Below, piece after piece: positions 43,001-48,847 of a stretch of DNA of 50,035 nucleotides. The DNA is from a virus. The notes below the pieces were generated by a model that was given only the letters and a program-made list of their open reading frames with translations, did not search any database and was not told the DNA's origin. Each line of letters starts with the position of its first letter. The stretch's first letter is position 1. The translations under genes and the position numbers were made by a program. Location: positions 1-50,035 of the IMG/VR virus record IMGVR_UViG_3300037963_003349; one strand, 5' to 3'.

Positions 43001-45085
43001 CAAGATCAGATAGCAAAAGAAATGGGTGTATTAAAAGAGACAGGATTTGAATATACATTGGATGAAAGGTTTCCACTGACGAAAGAAGACAGGGCTTATA
43101 TTACAAGTGGAGAAATAATTGATTTTACACAAAGAGGTGGTGGAACTAAAGAATCTAGAGCTAGAGAAATTATAGATCGTAAAACTGCAGAATTAGAAAA
43201 TATGTTTGAACAAACTTTAGGTTCAGCATTAACTGCAGATAATGGCAGTGGTGAACATGGAGCAAGGTGGCTATTAGGTAAGTATGCAAATAAAAAAGAA
43301 GCAGTTAATGACGGTTTCTTTTCTCGCCCAGGATCAGGTCGTGCAAGAGGTAAGGAACCTATGCCTGGATTTAGTTATGACTTTAAAGTAATTGAAGCCT
43401 ATCAAGATCAATGGATTAACGCTTTTTATAAAAGTGCTACAGCATTAGCATCCAAGAAACAGATTGATTTATACGAACAAGCCAACCCCTTAAAAGATAA
43501 AAAGCTTACAGAAGAATGGTCTAACATTATGAAAGACTATGCAAGCGATGTAATGGGTTACGATGGTATGTACAGTCGCAGTGAGTTATCTCTTTCCAAA
43601 CAGCAATTAGCTAACAGAAGATCTATTATAAAAAAGTATGAATCTGGAAACGAGAAAGTAAAAAGGAGAATTGGTGAAGCAGGATACAATCAAGCTAAAG
43701 AAGATTTAAAGATTCACAATAGAATAAAAAACAAGATAGGAGATACAGTTAACAATGCCTTTTATTATGTAGGAGATAAAGCAGTTGTAAATGGTCTTGA
43801 AAAGCTAAGTAAAAAGTTTTGGATGGGAGGATCAGAAAATGCACCCAAACTCCCTATATGGGGAGAATTGCCAAAAAGTCCAGAAGCAAGACGTAAAACT
43901 TTATCTAGGATTATAAATCAAATAGGCAATGCAGAAGCAAAGTATTCTCTTATTACACTTCTTTCACACCCTAAAACAGCAGTAGGTAATTTACTTGGTG
44001 GTTCTCATAATACAATTTCAAATGCAGGTCTTTCTAATTTCGTGGATGCATCCTTTAATCGAAAGAAATTGCTCGCTACTATATTTCGTGGTGCTAAACT
44101 AAAAGATGGCACACCGATAACAACCAAAGATCATTTAATACGATTTGCAGAAGAAAACGGTGCAATAGAATCCTATATGGTTACAGAAGGTTCTTTGGAA
44201 AGAAACTTTCAGTTTAAAGAAGCCAAAGCAATGTGGAGTGAATTAACCAATTTTAGAAAAAAGAATCCTGATAAAAGATTAAGCATTGGAGAGTTCAGAG
44301 ATTTAATTAAAAAATACAAAGTAACGGAAGCTGCAGTACAAGCAGGTGCATTGGCAATGAGAGTATCAGAAAGAAAATTAAGATCAGATTCATTTTATGC
44401 TCATTATTTAAATGCATACAATAGTCTACGTAGTGTTATTCCCAATTTAAAATATGACAATCCTTATGTGCTTAATATGGCATTAAAAGGAGTAGAAGCT
44501 ACTCAGTTTTTATATCACAGTGCATTTCGACCTAAATACAGTAGAACAGCTTTAGGTAAAGTATTAACAAGGTTTCATCCTTTTGCATGGAACTCTATAC
44601 GTTTTAGAAGACTTGCTTATAAACGAGCCAAACGATATGGCTTTCGTGAAGGCACACAAGATTTTAACAGAATGAGAAGATTGCTAACCTTAGATATGTT
44701 TGCATTAGCTATGGCCAATGTATTCGTTAGCAGTATTTTTGATTCTACATTACCTCCTCCATTGTCCTGGATGCAAGATGCAGCAGATTGGATGTTTGGT
44801 GATGAAAAAGAAAGAGATAGGGCATTCTTTTCTTCATGGCCTCATCCAGCAATGGCTCCGCTACAAATCGCTACACCTCCAGTAGCACGATTTGCATTAA
44901 CACCTATCAATGCCATGATAAATGGCAATTGGGATCGATTTGCAGATTACTATTTATGGACATTCTTTCCTTTTGGAAGATTAGGCAGGAGTGTAAAGAA
45001 AACATTTGAAGTTCCAGAGATGTGGTTAGAACAGATGACAGGCATACCTATACATGCGTATGCAAGGGAGATAGATAAGGAATGA
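34043..45085 (+). CDS. Giant polyvalent virion protein with two-barrel RNA polymerase-like active site
   Basis: The 3680-residue protein has a Gly/Ala-rich, membrane-active N terminus (about 50-240). A zincin motif PPHEYAHVYID with HEYAH at 608-612 follows. Next comes a module known from giant phage polyproteins: LEMQSD (878-883) and GYEKVRWPSGETAA (989-1002). A beta-barrel-like stretch carries KPTIATK (1593-1599) and ILKGGIHPSQQ (K1608). About 370 residues on, RVPSPDVSGTRVLYFDGF leads to IDGADVDGDKVFLY with D1973, D1975 and D1977. D-x-D-G-D with an upstream R-x-P strand marks the catalytic barrel of cellular and QDE-1/YonO/crAss-like RNA polymerases. The C terminus (from about 3500) is hydrophobic. 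Last large late gene; the likely role is an injected early RNA polymerase. The ribosome site is weak. Confidence 0.8.
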   Translation: MDRYDLLQYINAYNLQPYAFDDESVDALSQLANEFEVPFQRNIEAEEQKQTGVLGQLFGGILEGAIPLPFDMAKDPVTSAQQISRSVGSLIGFVPGILGGPLAWAGKGALKLGAKGALATGAQKVGSLGKGISSIKSVPMRGADYLLGKEVGEGVIAKLGSAGATADRFMKGTTVAGDIAKASVHLGTASLISEVWEGPSAMFDSFVHGAVAGGAFGAIGNYQNLLQKATGSSGPVLQKLAENKLMEGTLKAMVGAGFQGGLAASHDAPTAVVIYESLLGGYFGATHPSVQVRTGREWFTRYSADPAKKQHEMLKDPSFESLDPQVKKVVEDLHFQDIGEMYNRHLQDTQNIDYFDRSSAAQLLRNQFKDKIYEEYSTKNNIERNKLTDKEKTEALKEEIEPTLQIMEIIREGNQISDEILRKSPKDLTGETKEVYKKLTEDEIAKIEKGEFEPIYNYLISRNDFFKTWTTEQNGKDVLRMEEQVEIQAELDRQPVVRKFINDVKPRIKDKDISDVEIADTVLKSFNKNYKKEDDKTQYQRRTTEKLLSEEPELAHRIIDRLSETYPNITREISEKVFDIHGNEVAGKALGNAVKWSKSKGALDTPPHEYAHVYIDMFESSSVVQAGIRQFGSKEALADFLGKDYVNKIQDQGLRSRAKEWVKQFWAEMKNYFGLLNDDKEITNILSRRFFRGKPSGTAELTTRSFAEQSLQRFNSVPEDMRSNIVKTTLKSFGAIKDTETLVLNDSFYKRLENAGIKKAEIDLIKHMAESEQMHRVKADVFKTQMMQYLFPIKIVRSETTAPGEIGVPMEARESVPTSFYKRLSVEGGTNYGEYRFEVPFEVLKSHPRFATENMAGWFRGDVSAKEEFAPTKTFRVLEMQSDLFQKGRKTGDYLPEGKSEKFVKISPDNPETLNWKVGDIVDRFGKKYKVAERKRVESMLDPQEPYIDRFTLEPVKLDTDHTAYLKSLQKNWHDYFARAIHQWAAEQGYEKVRWPSGETAARVEGHTVISERIKSDKARLKEATSELTRLKKKEKEEKAKIKGKLQKIASKFDSTLMSKTPMQINQPSNSEDPLVRILEKKYGVDINTLFTGNTEFKITNLKSFKEDSFLETQWYTPWLGSRALPYTRFLEGIEKGTYGIFIDNGKLRYTQYPNRYQFKELSKKEAFELYNHQEKKNIDARVMSVESQVRSILNAKNDLEKNIQRFKTEGLDKLAPIQNFYQNTMRKVLQKSRKKNLSLEKDEHGNYWFETDITGQDKMPIVQYQRIAKEPIDGYEKFKDDIYKKLDVEPTAKTDRELRQAYEQFRQNKNQRQYEFNLQTGTLKETVEYNSLGVRKPLYHPMLPHEQMYGYEGKSYVINETVVNGRSYNPLGKMFKKSPTGEWEYRYVMEKGDWNRLLLNIQKNDKDSYMWLSEKDKGKLIVRPLHPETRKTKVNKIFNKEELATLYRDRGEFYKLVGVETSSKEVKDQWKKYHEEMAISNKLYDPIGEFKNALELVKRSSVMSSKDYALDPAKFQDIAPDGIDVIMVNDSKSAKYLDKPETYKVQVKGKGKKFSEEKIYDSDVDGYVVLHTKLFNRIVESMGFDPSTSHIKPTIATKIDGRMFILKGGIHPSQQGFDNAMVNPNSMIVMTSAGKVHPGKEYIGKVDKNGAYRFYNENAKGGLDIQKNPERFKLPVEKLLVNFGVYGDSHAVDPVTIKRQFHSVLNGLNMGGKYKAGYDALMGEFRKSFDGEAEQNEMVRRMLSKPTMEIPKEFDISKIGHKEIVDIFNQSQSNSPLLKLLMKDIIKDYKNIKQSEEITETDLLAATSYINRLEKQLKDTGYNVIAVRYLDAGSENFNDAVLRYIKNKYLTPRWDYSASSWVAGVHGLFKHALEGKEIKKDHFMLGHSMGDMKHAKYGTLKEAWKEYQKIKDSKKKKDFKEEHLRIAIMRVPSPDVSGTRVLYFDGFAKKGTTPDYGTYMRQKDHFYIDGADVDGDKVFLYQNMPKEFLDAVKAKKDNLELNGIMKQNKAEEFNPEYDLSASNPAMKKYINSKASQYMPNALYRTGRSSFVGKDGMGQVVTAKEYLGIVFSDIMKKGGVINIPLFGRDKKQYAVLKGRMDPNDLTKMDGYFTHAVEASSRTADSSTYYDLIDPRQMQNKLLKKGMPNARLIAVKNGKETGKLLYDSVKKKPVELEYRMLRDSRDYGDLFTLKNAIYNGKDFAGRKYKLSEVQKFLKKAQGLDKTFQSSLAYLSANMGREGYQLKTDILRFMDYRTYNTLLESVNKATKNNPAIKEAIKRNTMLIRPDYGKYRSKRENVTDQELEQILKLNDATDLHSVLMVTKAEELLSKDMMAKGINRDEINRVTMDMALKAVEHKDALVKVRKLGSIHKKNVNVNQLSDVEKIIRDYKREIKDIANQYDMPSNRFTDFYEMYMLGSLYPQSKPSKQVEMENKAMLDTAREIQKRRKTSTKNLDYEISYLQEKVDNHKKHIDKTSQHRYPYESNEISNKNKKIFISSFGNTFNLMRGRKEILQEVAKEPAVQQIKERVKGSEEGPKTEQQKDQQLKEDINDYLQPQANLFDFKVEGKVQAPADVKKAARDIVDIFKQFGEHSQQHLSDMFVAMTNARDGVSYGIEKATFRDIKDFRNFLQDQLHAGAKDGKPSILTQFLFPRRIAEKQFIHDWQTAETIKGLPFRDIKGNYGWTDIRVPLGTMKGLQNSFRNVYNMQNSSINYGQEERDKHFWWRKDILDLPDGVAKAQELQDLAMKHYLQDAGQGMQLEYNQAQWQKSKKAYEKLSKKEFTIVRNNKRVQVSGKEMMDIVAESNASYLKGLYNKWVKSGLDFTLIDPDAELQLTANYDAFNKQSPLLKYNKTTGKSNVETLFKTLIDPITKGKQNFDRLIGKGGFTTELLYRLQYEYQLEKFIRENKPSNPKKFREDYRQTKSEIFEEADQVTKYIRSKTAFAGVGEVKDKYWPHMFHMDTVSGRKEAEAFMERKRNELQLSLQDQIAKEMGVLKETGFEYTLDERFPLTKEDRAYITSGEIIDFTQRGGGTKESRAREIIDRKTAELENMFEQTLGSALTADNGSGEHGARWLLGKYANKKEAVNDGFFSRPGSGRARGKEPMPGFSYDFKVIEAYQDQWINAFYKSATALASKKQIDLYEQANPLKDKKLTEEWSNIMKDYASDVMGYDGMYSRSELSLSKQQLANRRSIIKKYESGNEKVKRRIGEAGYNQAKEDLKIHNRIKNKIGDTVNNAFYYVGDKAVVNGLEKLSKKFWMGGSENAPKLPIWGELPKSPEARRKTLSRIINQIGNAEAKYSLITLLSHPKTAVGNLLGGSHNTISNAGLSNFVDASFNRKKLLATIFRGAKLKDGTPITTKDHLIRFAEENGAIESYMVTEGSLERNFQFKEAKAMWSELTNFRKKNPDKRLSIGEFRDLIKKYKVTEAAVQAGALAMRVSERKLRSDSFYAHYLNAYNSLRSVIPNLKYDNPYVLNMALKGVEATQFLYHSAFRPKYSRTALGKVLTRFHPFAWNSIRFRRLAYKRAKRYGFREGTQDFNRMRRLLTLDMFALAMANVFVSSIFDSTLPPPLSWMQDAADWMFGDEKERDRAFFSSWPHPAMAPLQIATPPVARFALTPINAMINGNWDRFADYYLWTFFPFGRLGRSVKKTFEVPEMWLEQMTGIPIHAYAREIDKE

Positions 45086-45330
45086 AATGGAAAATAATAA
45101 TACAAGAAACATTAAATGCATTCAAGCGTGGTAGGATGAGTTCATTACCCAATACAGTAAAATATTATAGTAGGAATTCTAAACCATGTAAACAATGTAG
45201 AAAGTCATTTACATTCATAGCACACAATACTTTATACTGCAAATCTTGTAAGCAAAAAAGAAGAACAATATCATATCGTCATTCCAAAAGAAGACAACGC
45301 AGTCTAGATGTCCAAAAAGTAGCTTTGTAA
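45082..45330 (+). CDS. Small basic zinc-ribbon protein
   Basis: The 82-residue, highly basic protein has CKQC and CKSC pairs 18 residues apart (SKPCKQCRKSF; LYCKSCKQKRR) and a tail rich in Arg, Lys and His. Its ATG overlaps the stop of the giant gene (ATGA). A nucleic-acid-binding or packaging-linked role would suit its charge. Family unknown. Confidence 0.65.
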   Translation: MKWKIIIQETLNAFKRGRMSSLPNTVKYYSRNSKPCKQCRKSFTFIAHNTLYCKSCKQKRRTISYRHSKRRQRSLDVQKVAL

Positions 45331-45416
45331 GTCCACATATTGCTAGACTTAAAAATGCAATATAGCGTTTATCGATAGCAAGTATACCTTCTTTAAATAT
45401 CAGGTACTTTGTGGAC
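45331..45416. repeat. Multi-branched inverted-repeat element after the late operon
   Basis: GTCCACA (45331-45337) pairs perfectly with TGTGGAC (45410-45416). Inside, ATATTGC/GCAATAT (45337-45343 and 45357-45363; the first A is shared with the closing stem) and AGTATACC/GGTACT make further hairpins. No T-run follows, so it may be an RNA processing signal or structured RNA at the end of the late transcript. Confidence 0.6.
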
Positions 45417-45470
45417 ATTGTATTTAGTATATTTATATATAAGAATTAAGGTTCATAATAAAAAATTGTA

Positions 45471-45649
45471 CGCTACAATTTGCGCTACAAAATATTGAGT
45501 TCGCATCCCTTCAATTTGTAGCTTTGTAGAGACATGCCTGGGTGGTGGAATTGGTAGACACTATGGACTTAAAATCCATTGTCCGTAAGGACGATTTCAC
45601 CACAGGGGCATAAGGATGCCAGAATTGTAGCGCTACACATACGCTACAA
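45471..45649 (+). other. attP: attP region with integrase arm-type repeats
   Basis: CGCTACAA occurs at 45471-45478, 45483-45490 and 45642-45649, with the near copy CGCTACAC at 45631. The inverse TTGTAGC occurs at 45516-45522 and 45625-45631. The copies flank a tRNA-Leu 5' fragment (45536-45592) on both sides, directly upstream of the integrase. GGCAT/ATGCC (45607-45611 and 45616-45620) and ATGCC at 45534 may be core-type sites. The layout fits a tyrosine-integrase attP. The crossover point cannot be set from this sequence alone. Confidence 0.75.
45536..45592 (+). tRNA. tRNA-Leu(UAA) 5' fragment, probable attP core (incomplete tRNA)
   Basis: The acceptor 5' strand, a leucine-type D arm, a perfect anticodon stem ATGGA/TCCAT with loop CTTAAAA (anticodon TAA) and a variable-arm hairpin GTCC/GGAC are all present. 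After 45592 no T arm (no TTCRA loop) and no matching 3' acceptor strand can be found. The sequence after the variable arm instead pairs with the start (GTGGTG/CACCAC). I read it as phage-borne identity with a host tRNA gene rather than a working tRNA. Confidence 0.6.
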
Positions 45650-45652
45650 ATC

Positions 45653-46591
45653 ATGGCTAAAAAGAGTGTTAAACTAGCAAAAAACTTTTATTACAGTTCC
45701 ACAGGTTCCATTGAATTTCGTAAAATGATTCGTGGTAAACTGGTTACAGGTAGAACTGGCATTACAGATCCATACCAAGTAAATAAATTAGCAAATGATA
45801 TAAGGCAAAAGTTTATTAATGAATATTATGAACTCAGAAAGCCTGATTCAGAAAAGAAAAAAGCACAGCACAAAATTTTATTAGAAAGGTTTTTAGCAGA
45901 TAAAAAAGGGCAGGGCTTATCTGTTACGTATATAAGAACTTTAAAAAGCAATATTAATAACTACTTTCAGAATGGCATTAATATAGAGAAAAGCAAATCT
46001 TTTCAAAATGCAGTACGTAGAGATTACAATATATTTGCAAGGTGGTGTCAAAAAGAAGGGTATGATCTCAAACCAGTAAAAGGACCTACGCAGTCAGAAT
46101 CTAGAAAGAGAGTGTTAAACTATGAAGAGTTCCAGGCTATTTTACATTGCAATAGTATTACAGAAGATTTTAAAGACTGTTTAGAGTTTATTTATTATAC
46201 AGGAGCAAGAAGGAAAGAAGCAAATGCTCCTAAAAAAGAATGGTTACATATTAATAATGATGGTGGATACTACATGCACGTTGTAAAAAAGGGGGGATAC
46301 AAACGTATTGTGCGAATAAATAGTCAAGCATTGGAAATACTCAAAAGGAGAGACTTTACATTTTGGAAATTTAGAAAGCAATGGTTAACAAGAGGATTTA
46401 AACGCTACGCTAGAAAAGCAAATATTAAAGGTGTGCAGATACATGACTTACGGAGAACATTTGGCTATAATCATTTAAAGAAATATGGTGATATATCGAG
46501 GTTATCAAAATTGCTAGGTATAAGTATAGATGTAGCTGATAAACATTATACACCTCTTTTAACAGCTGATATTGAAGACTATACTGTTTAA
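45653..46591 (+). CDS. int: Tyrosine-family integrase
   Basis: The 312-residue recombinase has a basic arm-binding N terminus, a SAM-like core-binding domain (about 70-140) and a catalytic domain from about 152. Catalytic residues: GARRKEA (R186), the beta-hairpin lysine in VKKGGYKR, HDLRRTF (H264, R267), and the final KHY with H298 and nucleophile Y299. It integrates and excises the prophage at the adjacent attP. It directly follows the right arm repeats, which probably also autoregulate it. No excisionase was identified. Its end overlaps the convergent gene by 4 bp. Confidence 0.93.
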   Translation: MAKKSVKLAKNFYYSSTGSIEFRKMIRGKLVTGRTGITDPYQVNKLANDIRQKFINEYYELRKPDSEKKKAQHKILLERFLADKKGQGLSVTYIRTLKSNINNYFQNGINIEKSKSFQNAVRRDYNIFARWCQKEGYDLKPVKGPTQSESRKRVLNYEEFQAILHCNSITEDFKDCLEFIYYTGARRKEANAPKKEWLHINNDGGYYMHVVKKGGYKRIVRINSQALEILKRRDFTFWKFRKQWLTRGFKRYARKANIKGVQIHDLRRTFGYNHLKKYGDISRLSKLLGISIDVADKHYTPLLTADIEDYTV

Positions 46592-46896
46592 TTGCAATTA
46601 GGACATAATTCTTTTTCCATAGGCAGTCTTTCAAAATCATCCCAATATTTAACTGATTTTACTTTTCGAAGATTAAGGTAAATATTCCATACTTGTTCAC
46701 AGCAATAACATTTACGCAATTGATATTCACTTGTAGACCTAGGTTTGTATTTTCTTTTTACATTCCCAAACCATTCTTCACTAAAATAATAACGTAGAGT
46801 TTCCTTTTCTGCCCTTTTTCTACGATCATATTTTCTTTCACTATCTCTGTCAATCCGACCATCGGGGGATAATTCCCCCTCTAGTCGGTTTTCCAT
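46588..46896 (-). CDS. Zinc-binding hypothetical protein, last gene of the leftward block
   Basis: A 102-residue protein with a very basic/acidic N-terminal half and CYCC followed by CPNCN at the C terminus, a zinc ribbon. AAGGAA upstream. Convergent with the integrase. I do not recognise a family; control of integrase or excision is conceivable by position only. Confidence 0.68.
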   Translation of the reverse strand: MENRLEGELSPDGRIDRDSERKYDRRKRAEKETLRYYFSEEWFGNVKRKYKPRSTSEYQLRKCYCCEQVWNIYLNLRKVKSVKYWDDFERLPMEKELCPNCN

Positions 46897-46905
46897 TTTA
46901 TTTCC

Positions 46906-47043
46906 TTAGATTAATTTCCTTATTAAGTCTGATAATATTGTAGTAAATAGTAATCCTGCGAATAATACAAATATCCATATTCCTGCTGCTAAACCAAGGA
47001 TTAAAATATTTAATATCCATTCTGCTACGTTAAAGACTAGCAC
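46906..47043 (-). CDS. Small membrane protein (45 residues)
   Basis: Starting at GTG with AAGGAC 8 nt upstream, the frame codes for a product with one long hydrophobic region (ILNILILGLAAGIWIFVLFA) and a short basic end (LIRKLI). It overlaps the preceding gene by 14 nt. The ribosome site and hydrophobic profile support it. Function unknown. Confidence 0.6.
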   Translation of the reverse strand: MLVFNVAEWILNILILGLAAGIWIFVLFAGLLFTTILSDLIRKLI

Positions 47044-47209
47044 GATTTAATGTCCTTTTGATTTTCCTAATTAACTCTTCACGATCCTTTTTTAAGAATC
47101 CTAATACCCAGCCTGATAGCCTTGTTTCTATTTCCCTTAAGAGTACAGACATTTCATAATTGGCTGACTCTAAGTCTAGTTTTTTTTCGTTTTGGTCAAT
47201 TAATTTCAC
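47030..47209 (-). CDS. Small basic helical protein (59 residues)
   Basis: The GTG start overlaps the previous stop as GTGA. The product is helical (LLREIETRLSGWVLGFLKKD) with a basic end. No family recognised. Supported by exact coupling with both neighbours. Confidence 0.6.
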   Translation of the reverse strand: MKLIDQNEKKLDLESANYEMSVLLREIETRLSGWVLGFLKKDREELIRKIKRTLNRASL

Positions 47210-47448
47210 GATGTGGTATTTCCGTATATATTTAATGCATCAATAACTTCTTGTTTTGTTTTTGGTGTTTTAAAACGTCTGTCAATTTCTGCATTATAAT
47301 AAATAGGTTCCTCGTAAGGGTCTATATCTTCTTGTCTTCTGGTTTGACTTTCATGCTCTTTTATTGCTTGTAAAGCATCTTTTTGATTTCCGTAAAATCG
47401 ATAATGAGCATTCCATTGATTGCATTCAAAACATACTCTGTATATCAT
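47206..47448 (-). CDS. Small hypothetical protein with single Cys pair
   Basis: An 80-residue protein starting MIYRVCFECNQWNAHYRFYG, a zinc-knuckle-like N terminus with an aromatic strand, then charged helical sequence. The ATG lies just after the stop of the upstream zinc protein, with GAAGAGGAAGAG before it. Unknown role. Confidence 0.65.
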   Translation of the reverse strand: MIYRVCFECNQWNAHYRFYGNQKDALQAIKEHESQTRRQEDIDPYEEPIYYNAEIDRRFKTPKTKQEVIDALNIYGNTTS

Positions 47449-47550
47449 TTACTCTTCCTCCTCATTCCAGACATCACAATGTTCATAGCAATCTGAACAA
47501 ATATCTGTGTCATCATATACTTCTGCTCCACAGCATTCTGATCTATTCAT
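47449..47550 (-). CDS. Tiny zinc-binding acidic protein (33 residues)
   Basis: The start at MNRSECCGAEV is set by AAAGGAG just upstream; longer frames would run through the inverted repeat 47570-47638. It has CCGAEVYDDTDICSDCYEHC, four or five metal-ligand cysteines, then an acidic tail (NEEEE). One of the small zinc proteins of the early block. Confidence 0.68.
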   Translation of the reverse strand: MNRSECCGAEVYDDTDICSDCYEHCDVWNEEEE

Positions 47551-47569
47551 ACTTACTCCTTTTGTTAAT

Positions 47570-47638
47570 AAAAAGGGCATGGTAGCTATCCACCAAACAT
47601 TAAGATAAGATGATTTATCTAGCATTTCTGCCCTTTTT
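47570..47638 (-). terminator. Inverted repeat with T-run, possible (bidirectional) terminator
   Basis: AAAAAGGGCA (47570-47579) pairs perfectly with TGCCCTTTTT (47629-47638), so both strands end in T-runs. The 49-nt interior holds further stems (AGATAA/TTATCT). The long interior is unusual for an intrinsic terminator. It lies directly upstream of a leftward gene, so attenuation is possible. Confidence 0.55.
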
Positions 47639-47701
47639 AAAGTTGATGAGGTTATTGGCGCCAACCGTAGTATTTACAAAGCATTTGTCATTCTTTAACA
47701 T
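47615..47701 (-). CDS. Possible very short peptide gene (28 residues)
   Basis: An ATG at 47701 with GGAG 5 nt upstream opens 28 codons ending inside the inverted repeat 47570-47638, giving a basic peptide (KNDKCFVNTTVGANNLINFK). It could be a leader peptide in front of the attenuator-like hairpin. Weakly supported; the gap 47551-47905 has no other credible gene. Confidence 0.28.
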   Translation of the reverse strand: MLKNDKCFVNTTVGANNLINFKKGRNAR

Positions 47702-47804
47702 TTTTTCTCCAGGCATAAACCTGCGAGATAATGAAAAAAAGTTTCCTAAAGCATTTTTGCTTATCGTTGGACAAATAATTTTCAATACAATAACCTCAAA
47801 ATAT

Positions 47805-47900
47805 TTGGGGATAGCGTAGGTGTTGATTCACTGTATGTGCTACTCAATACTAAATTTGGTTATCAACTTATAGCTGAGCTTTCATAGCAACTACCCCCAA
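47805..47900. repeat. Inverted-repeat element with inner stem
   Basis: TTGGGG and TAG (47805-47814) pair with CTA and CCCCAA (47891-47900) with one mismatch. Within it GTTGAT pairs with ATCAAC. It lies directly after the stop of the leftward gene at 47906. No T-run. Confidence 0.55.
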
Positions 47901-47905
47901 GTTTA

Positions 47906-48175
47906 TTAATCACATACTCCAGTTTTACATTCAGCAGGATTCTGCCATTGATCCATTCTATCTTGTGGTAAATCTGAAGGCAGTTCTTCAGGTTTCATTT
48001 CCGATTCCATCATCTGACTTTCATATACAGTTCTCATAGCACGACCTATTTTTACTAGGTTGTAATCATCAGCTTGTATTAAATAATCAGATACTTTAAA
48101 AAACTGATCGATGTGGAATACTGGTTTTACAAATTCTATCTTCATGTTTCGTATTACTTCTCCTATGTGTTGCAT
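47906..48175 (-). CDS. Hypothetical protein
   Basis: An 89-residue protein starting in a TAATG overlap; an ATG ten codons later (MKIEFVKPVFHIDQF) with AGGAG 13 nt before it is an alternative. The first part is mixed alpha/beta, the end is acidic with a final C-x-x-x-x-x-C. Not recognised. Confidence 0.62.
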   Translation of the reverse strand: MQHIGEVIRNMKIEFVKPVFHIDQFFKVSDYLIQADDYNLVKIGRAMRTVYESQMMESEMKPEELPSDLPQDRMDQWQNPAECKTGVCD

Positions 48176-48351
48176 TATATTATTTTTTCTTCCCTACTAT
48201 CCCAAGTTTCTATTATGTCATTGTATAGTATCTCAGGAGTCCAAGGATCAGAATGAAAACAACTATTAGCAATTTCTCTAATTGTTTTTTCTCCTTCGCC
48301 TACATCTGTACCTAACCAATACCTTACCATTTCTAATGTGATTTTTTTCAT
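48175..48351 (-). CDS. Small hypothetical protein (58 residues)
   Basis: A frame from ATG at 48351, overlapping the previous stop as ATGA and ending in a TAATG overlap with the next gene. It reads KKITLEMVRYWLGTDVGEGE, then an acidic helix ending EEKII. Exact coupling on both sides argues that it is translated. Function unknown. Confidence 0.65.
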   Translation of the reverse strand: MKKITLEMVRYWLGTDVGEGEKTIREIANSCFHSDPWTPEILYNDIIETWDSREEKII

Positions 48352-48545
48352 TTTGTTTCTGTTCCTGGAATTGGATGAGGTTGAAAAGGAAACTTTTCTT
48401 TGCTTACTATCTTAGCTATTTCGTCTGTTGTATATTTTTGCTTTATAGTTTCTTCTATTATCCATTCTATTCTCTCTTCATATCTTTGACAAGAGGTATA
48501 GAGATCGTCTTTTAATGCTTGCAGTTCTTCAATGATGTGTTTCAT
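48348..48545 (-). CDS. Small helical hypothetical protein
   Basis: A 65-residue protein. A long charged helix (IIEELQALKDDLYTSCQRYE) is followed by a short HTH-like stretch (YTTDEIAKIVSKEKF) and a proline-rich end. Overlaps both neighbours. Function unknown. Confidence 0.65.
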   Translation of the reverse strand: MKHIIEELQALKDDLYTSCQRYEERIEWIIEETIKQKYTTDEIAKIVSKEKFPFQPHPIPGTETK

Positions 48546-48847
48546 TATCCTTTTAATTTCTTTATTAGGTCTAAAAATGTATTCATTGGCATTAAGGCAT
48601 ACGTGTCTCCACGATCTTCCCTGAATGCTACTATATCCGTATGTTCACACTTCAAGAACTTTGCAATAGATTTCCTACGCTTTGCTTGAACTGTGTATTC
48701 TTCGATTTTGCAATCCACTTCTTCATGGCAACCCATGGCTTTCCCATTAGATCCCCACGCTCTTTGTGCTTGCAGCCCCCACTCCTTTGCGAGGGCTACA
48801 AGTTCATTTTCGAAACGATTACCTTTTTGTTTACTTGGATGTGACAT
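48545..48847 (-). CDS. Holliday-junction-resolvase-like PDDEXK nuclease
   Basis: The 100-residue protein has the compact Hjc-type layout: KGNRFENELVALAKEWG (first acidic residue in RFENEL), then RAWGSNGKAMG, then the catalytic block VDCKIEEYTVQAKRRK (D of VDC, Q-x-K in place of E-x-K), and a C-terminal strand-helix. Phage members cut four-way junctions or branched DNA before packaging. It lies two genes before the helicase end in the replication operon. The glutamine at the usual glutamate position occurs in some PDDEXK enzymes. Confidence 0.75.
   Translation of the reverse strand: MSHPSKQKGNRFENELVALAKEWGLQAQRAWGSNGKAMGCHEEVDCKIEEYTVQAKRRKSIAKFLKCEHTDIVAFREDRGDTYALMPMNTFLDLIKKLKG

Noticed and set aside
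45536-45620. A complete functional tRNA-Leu
   Set aside because: D, anticodon and variable arms are good, but there is no TTCRA loop or T stem and the 3' acceptor strand does not match the 5' strand.
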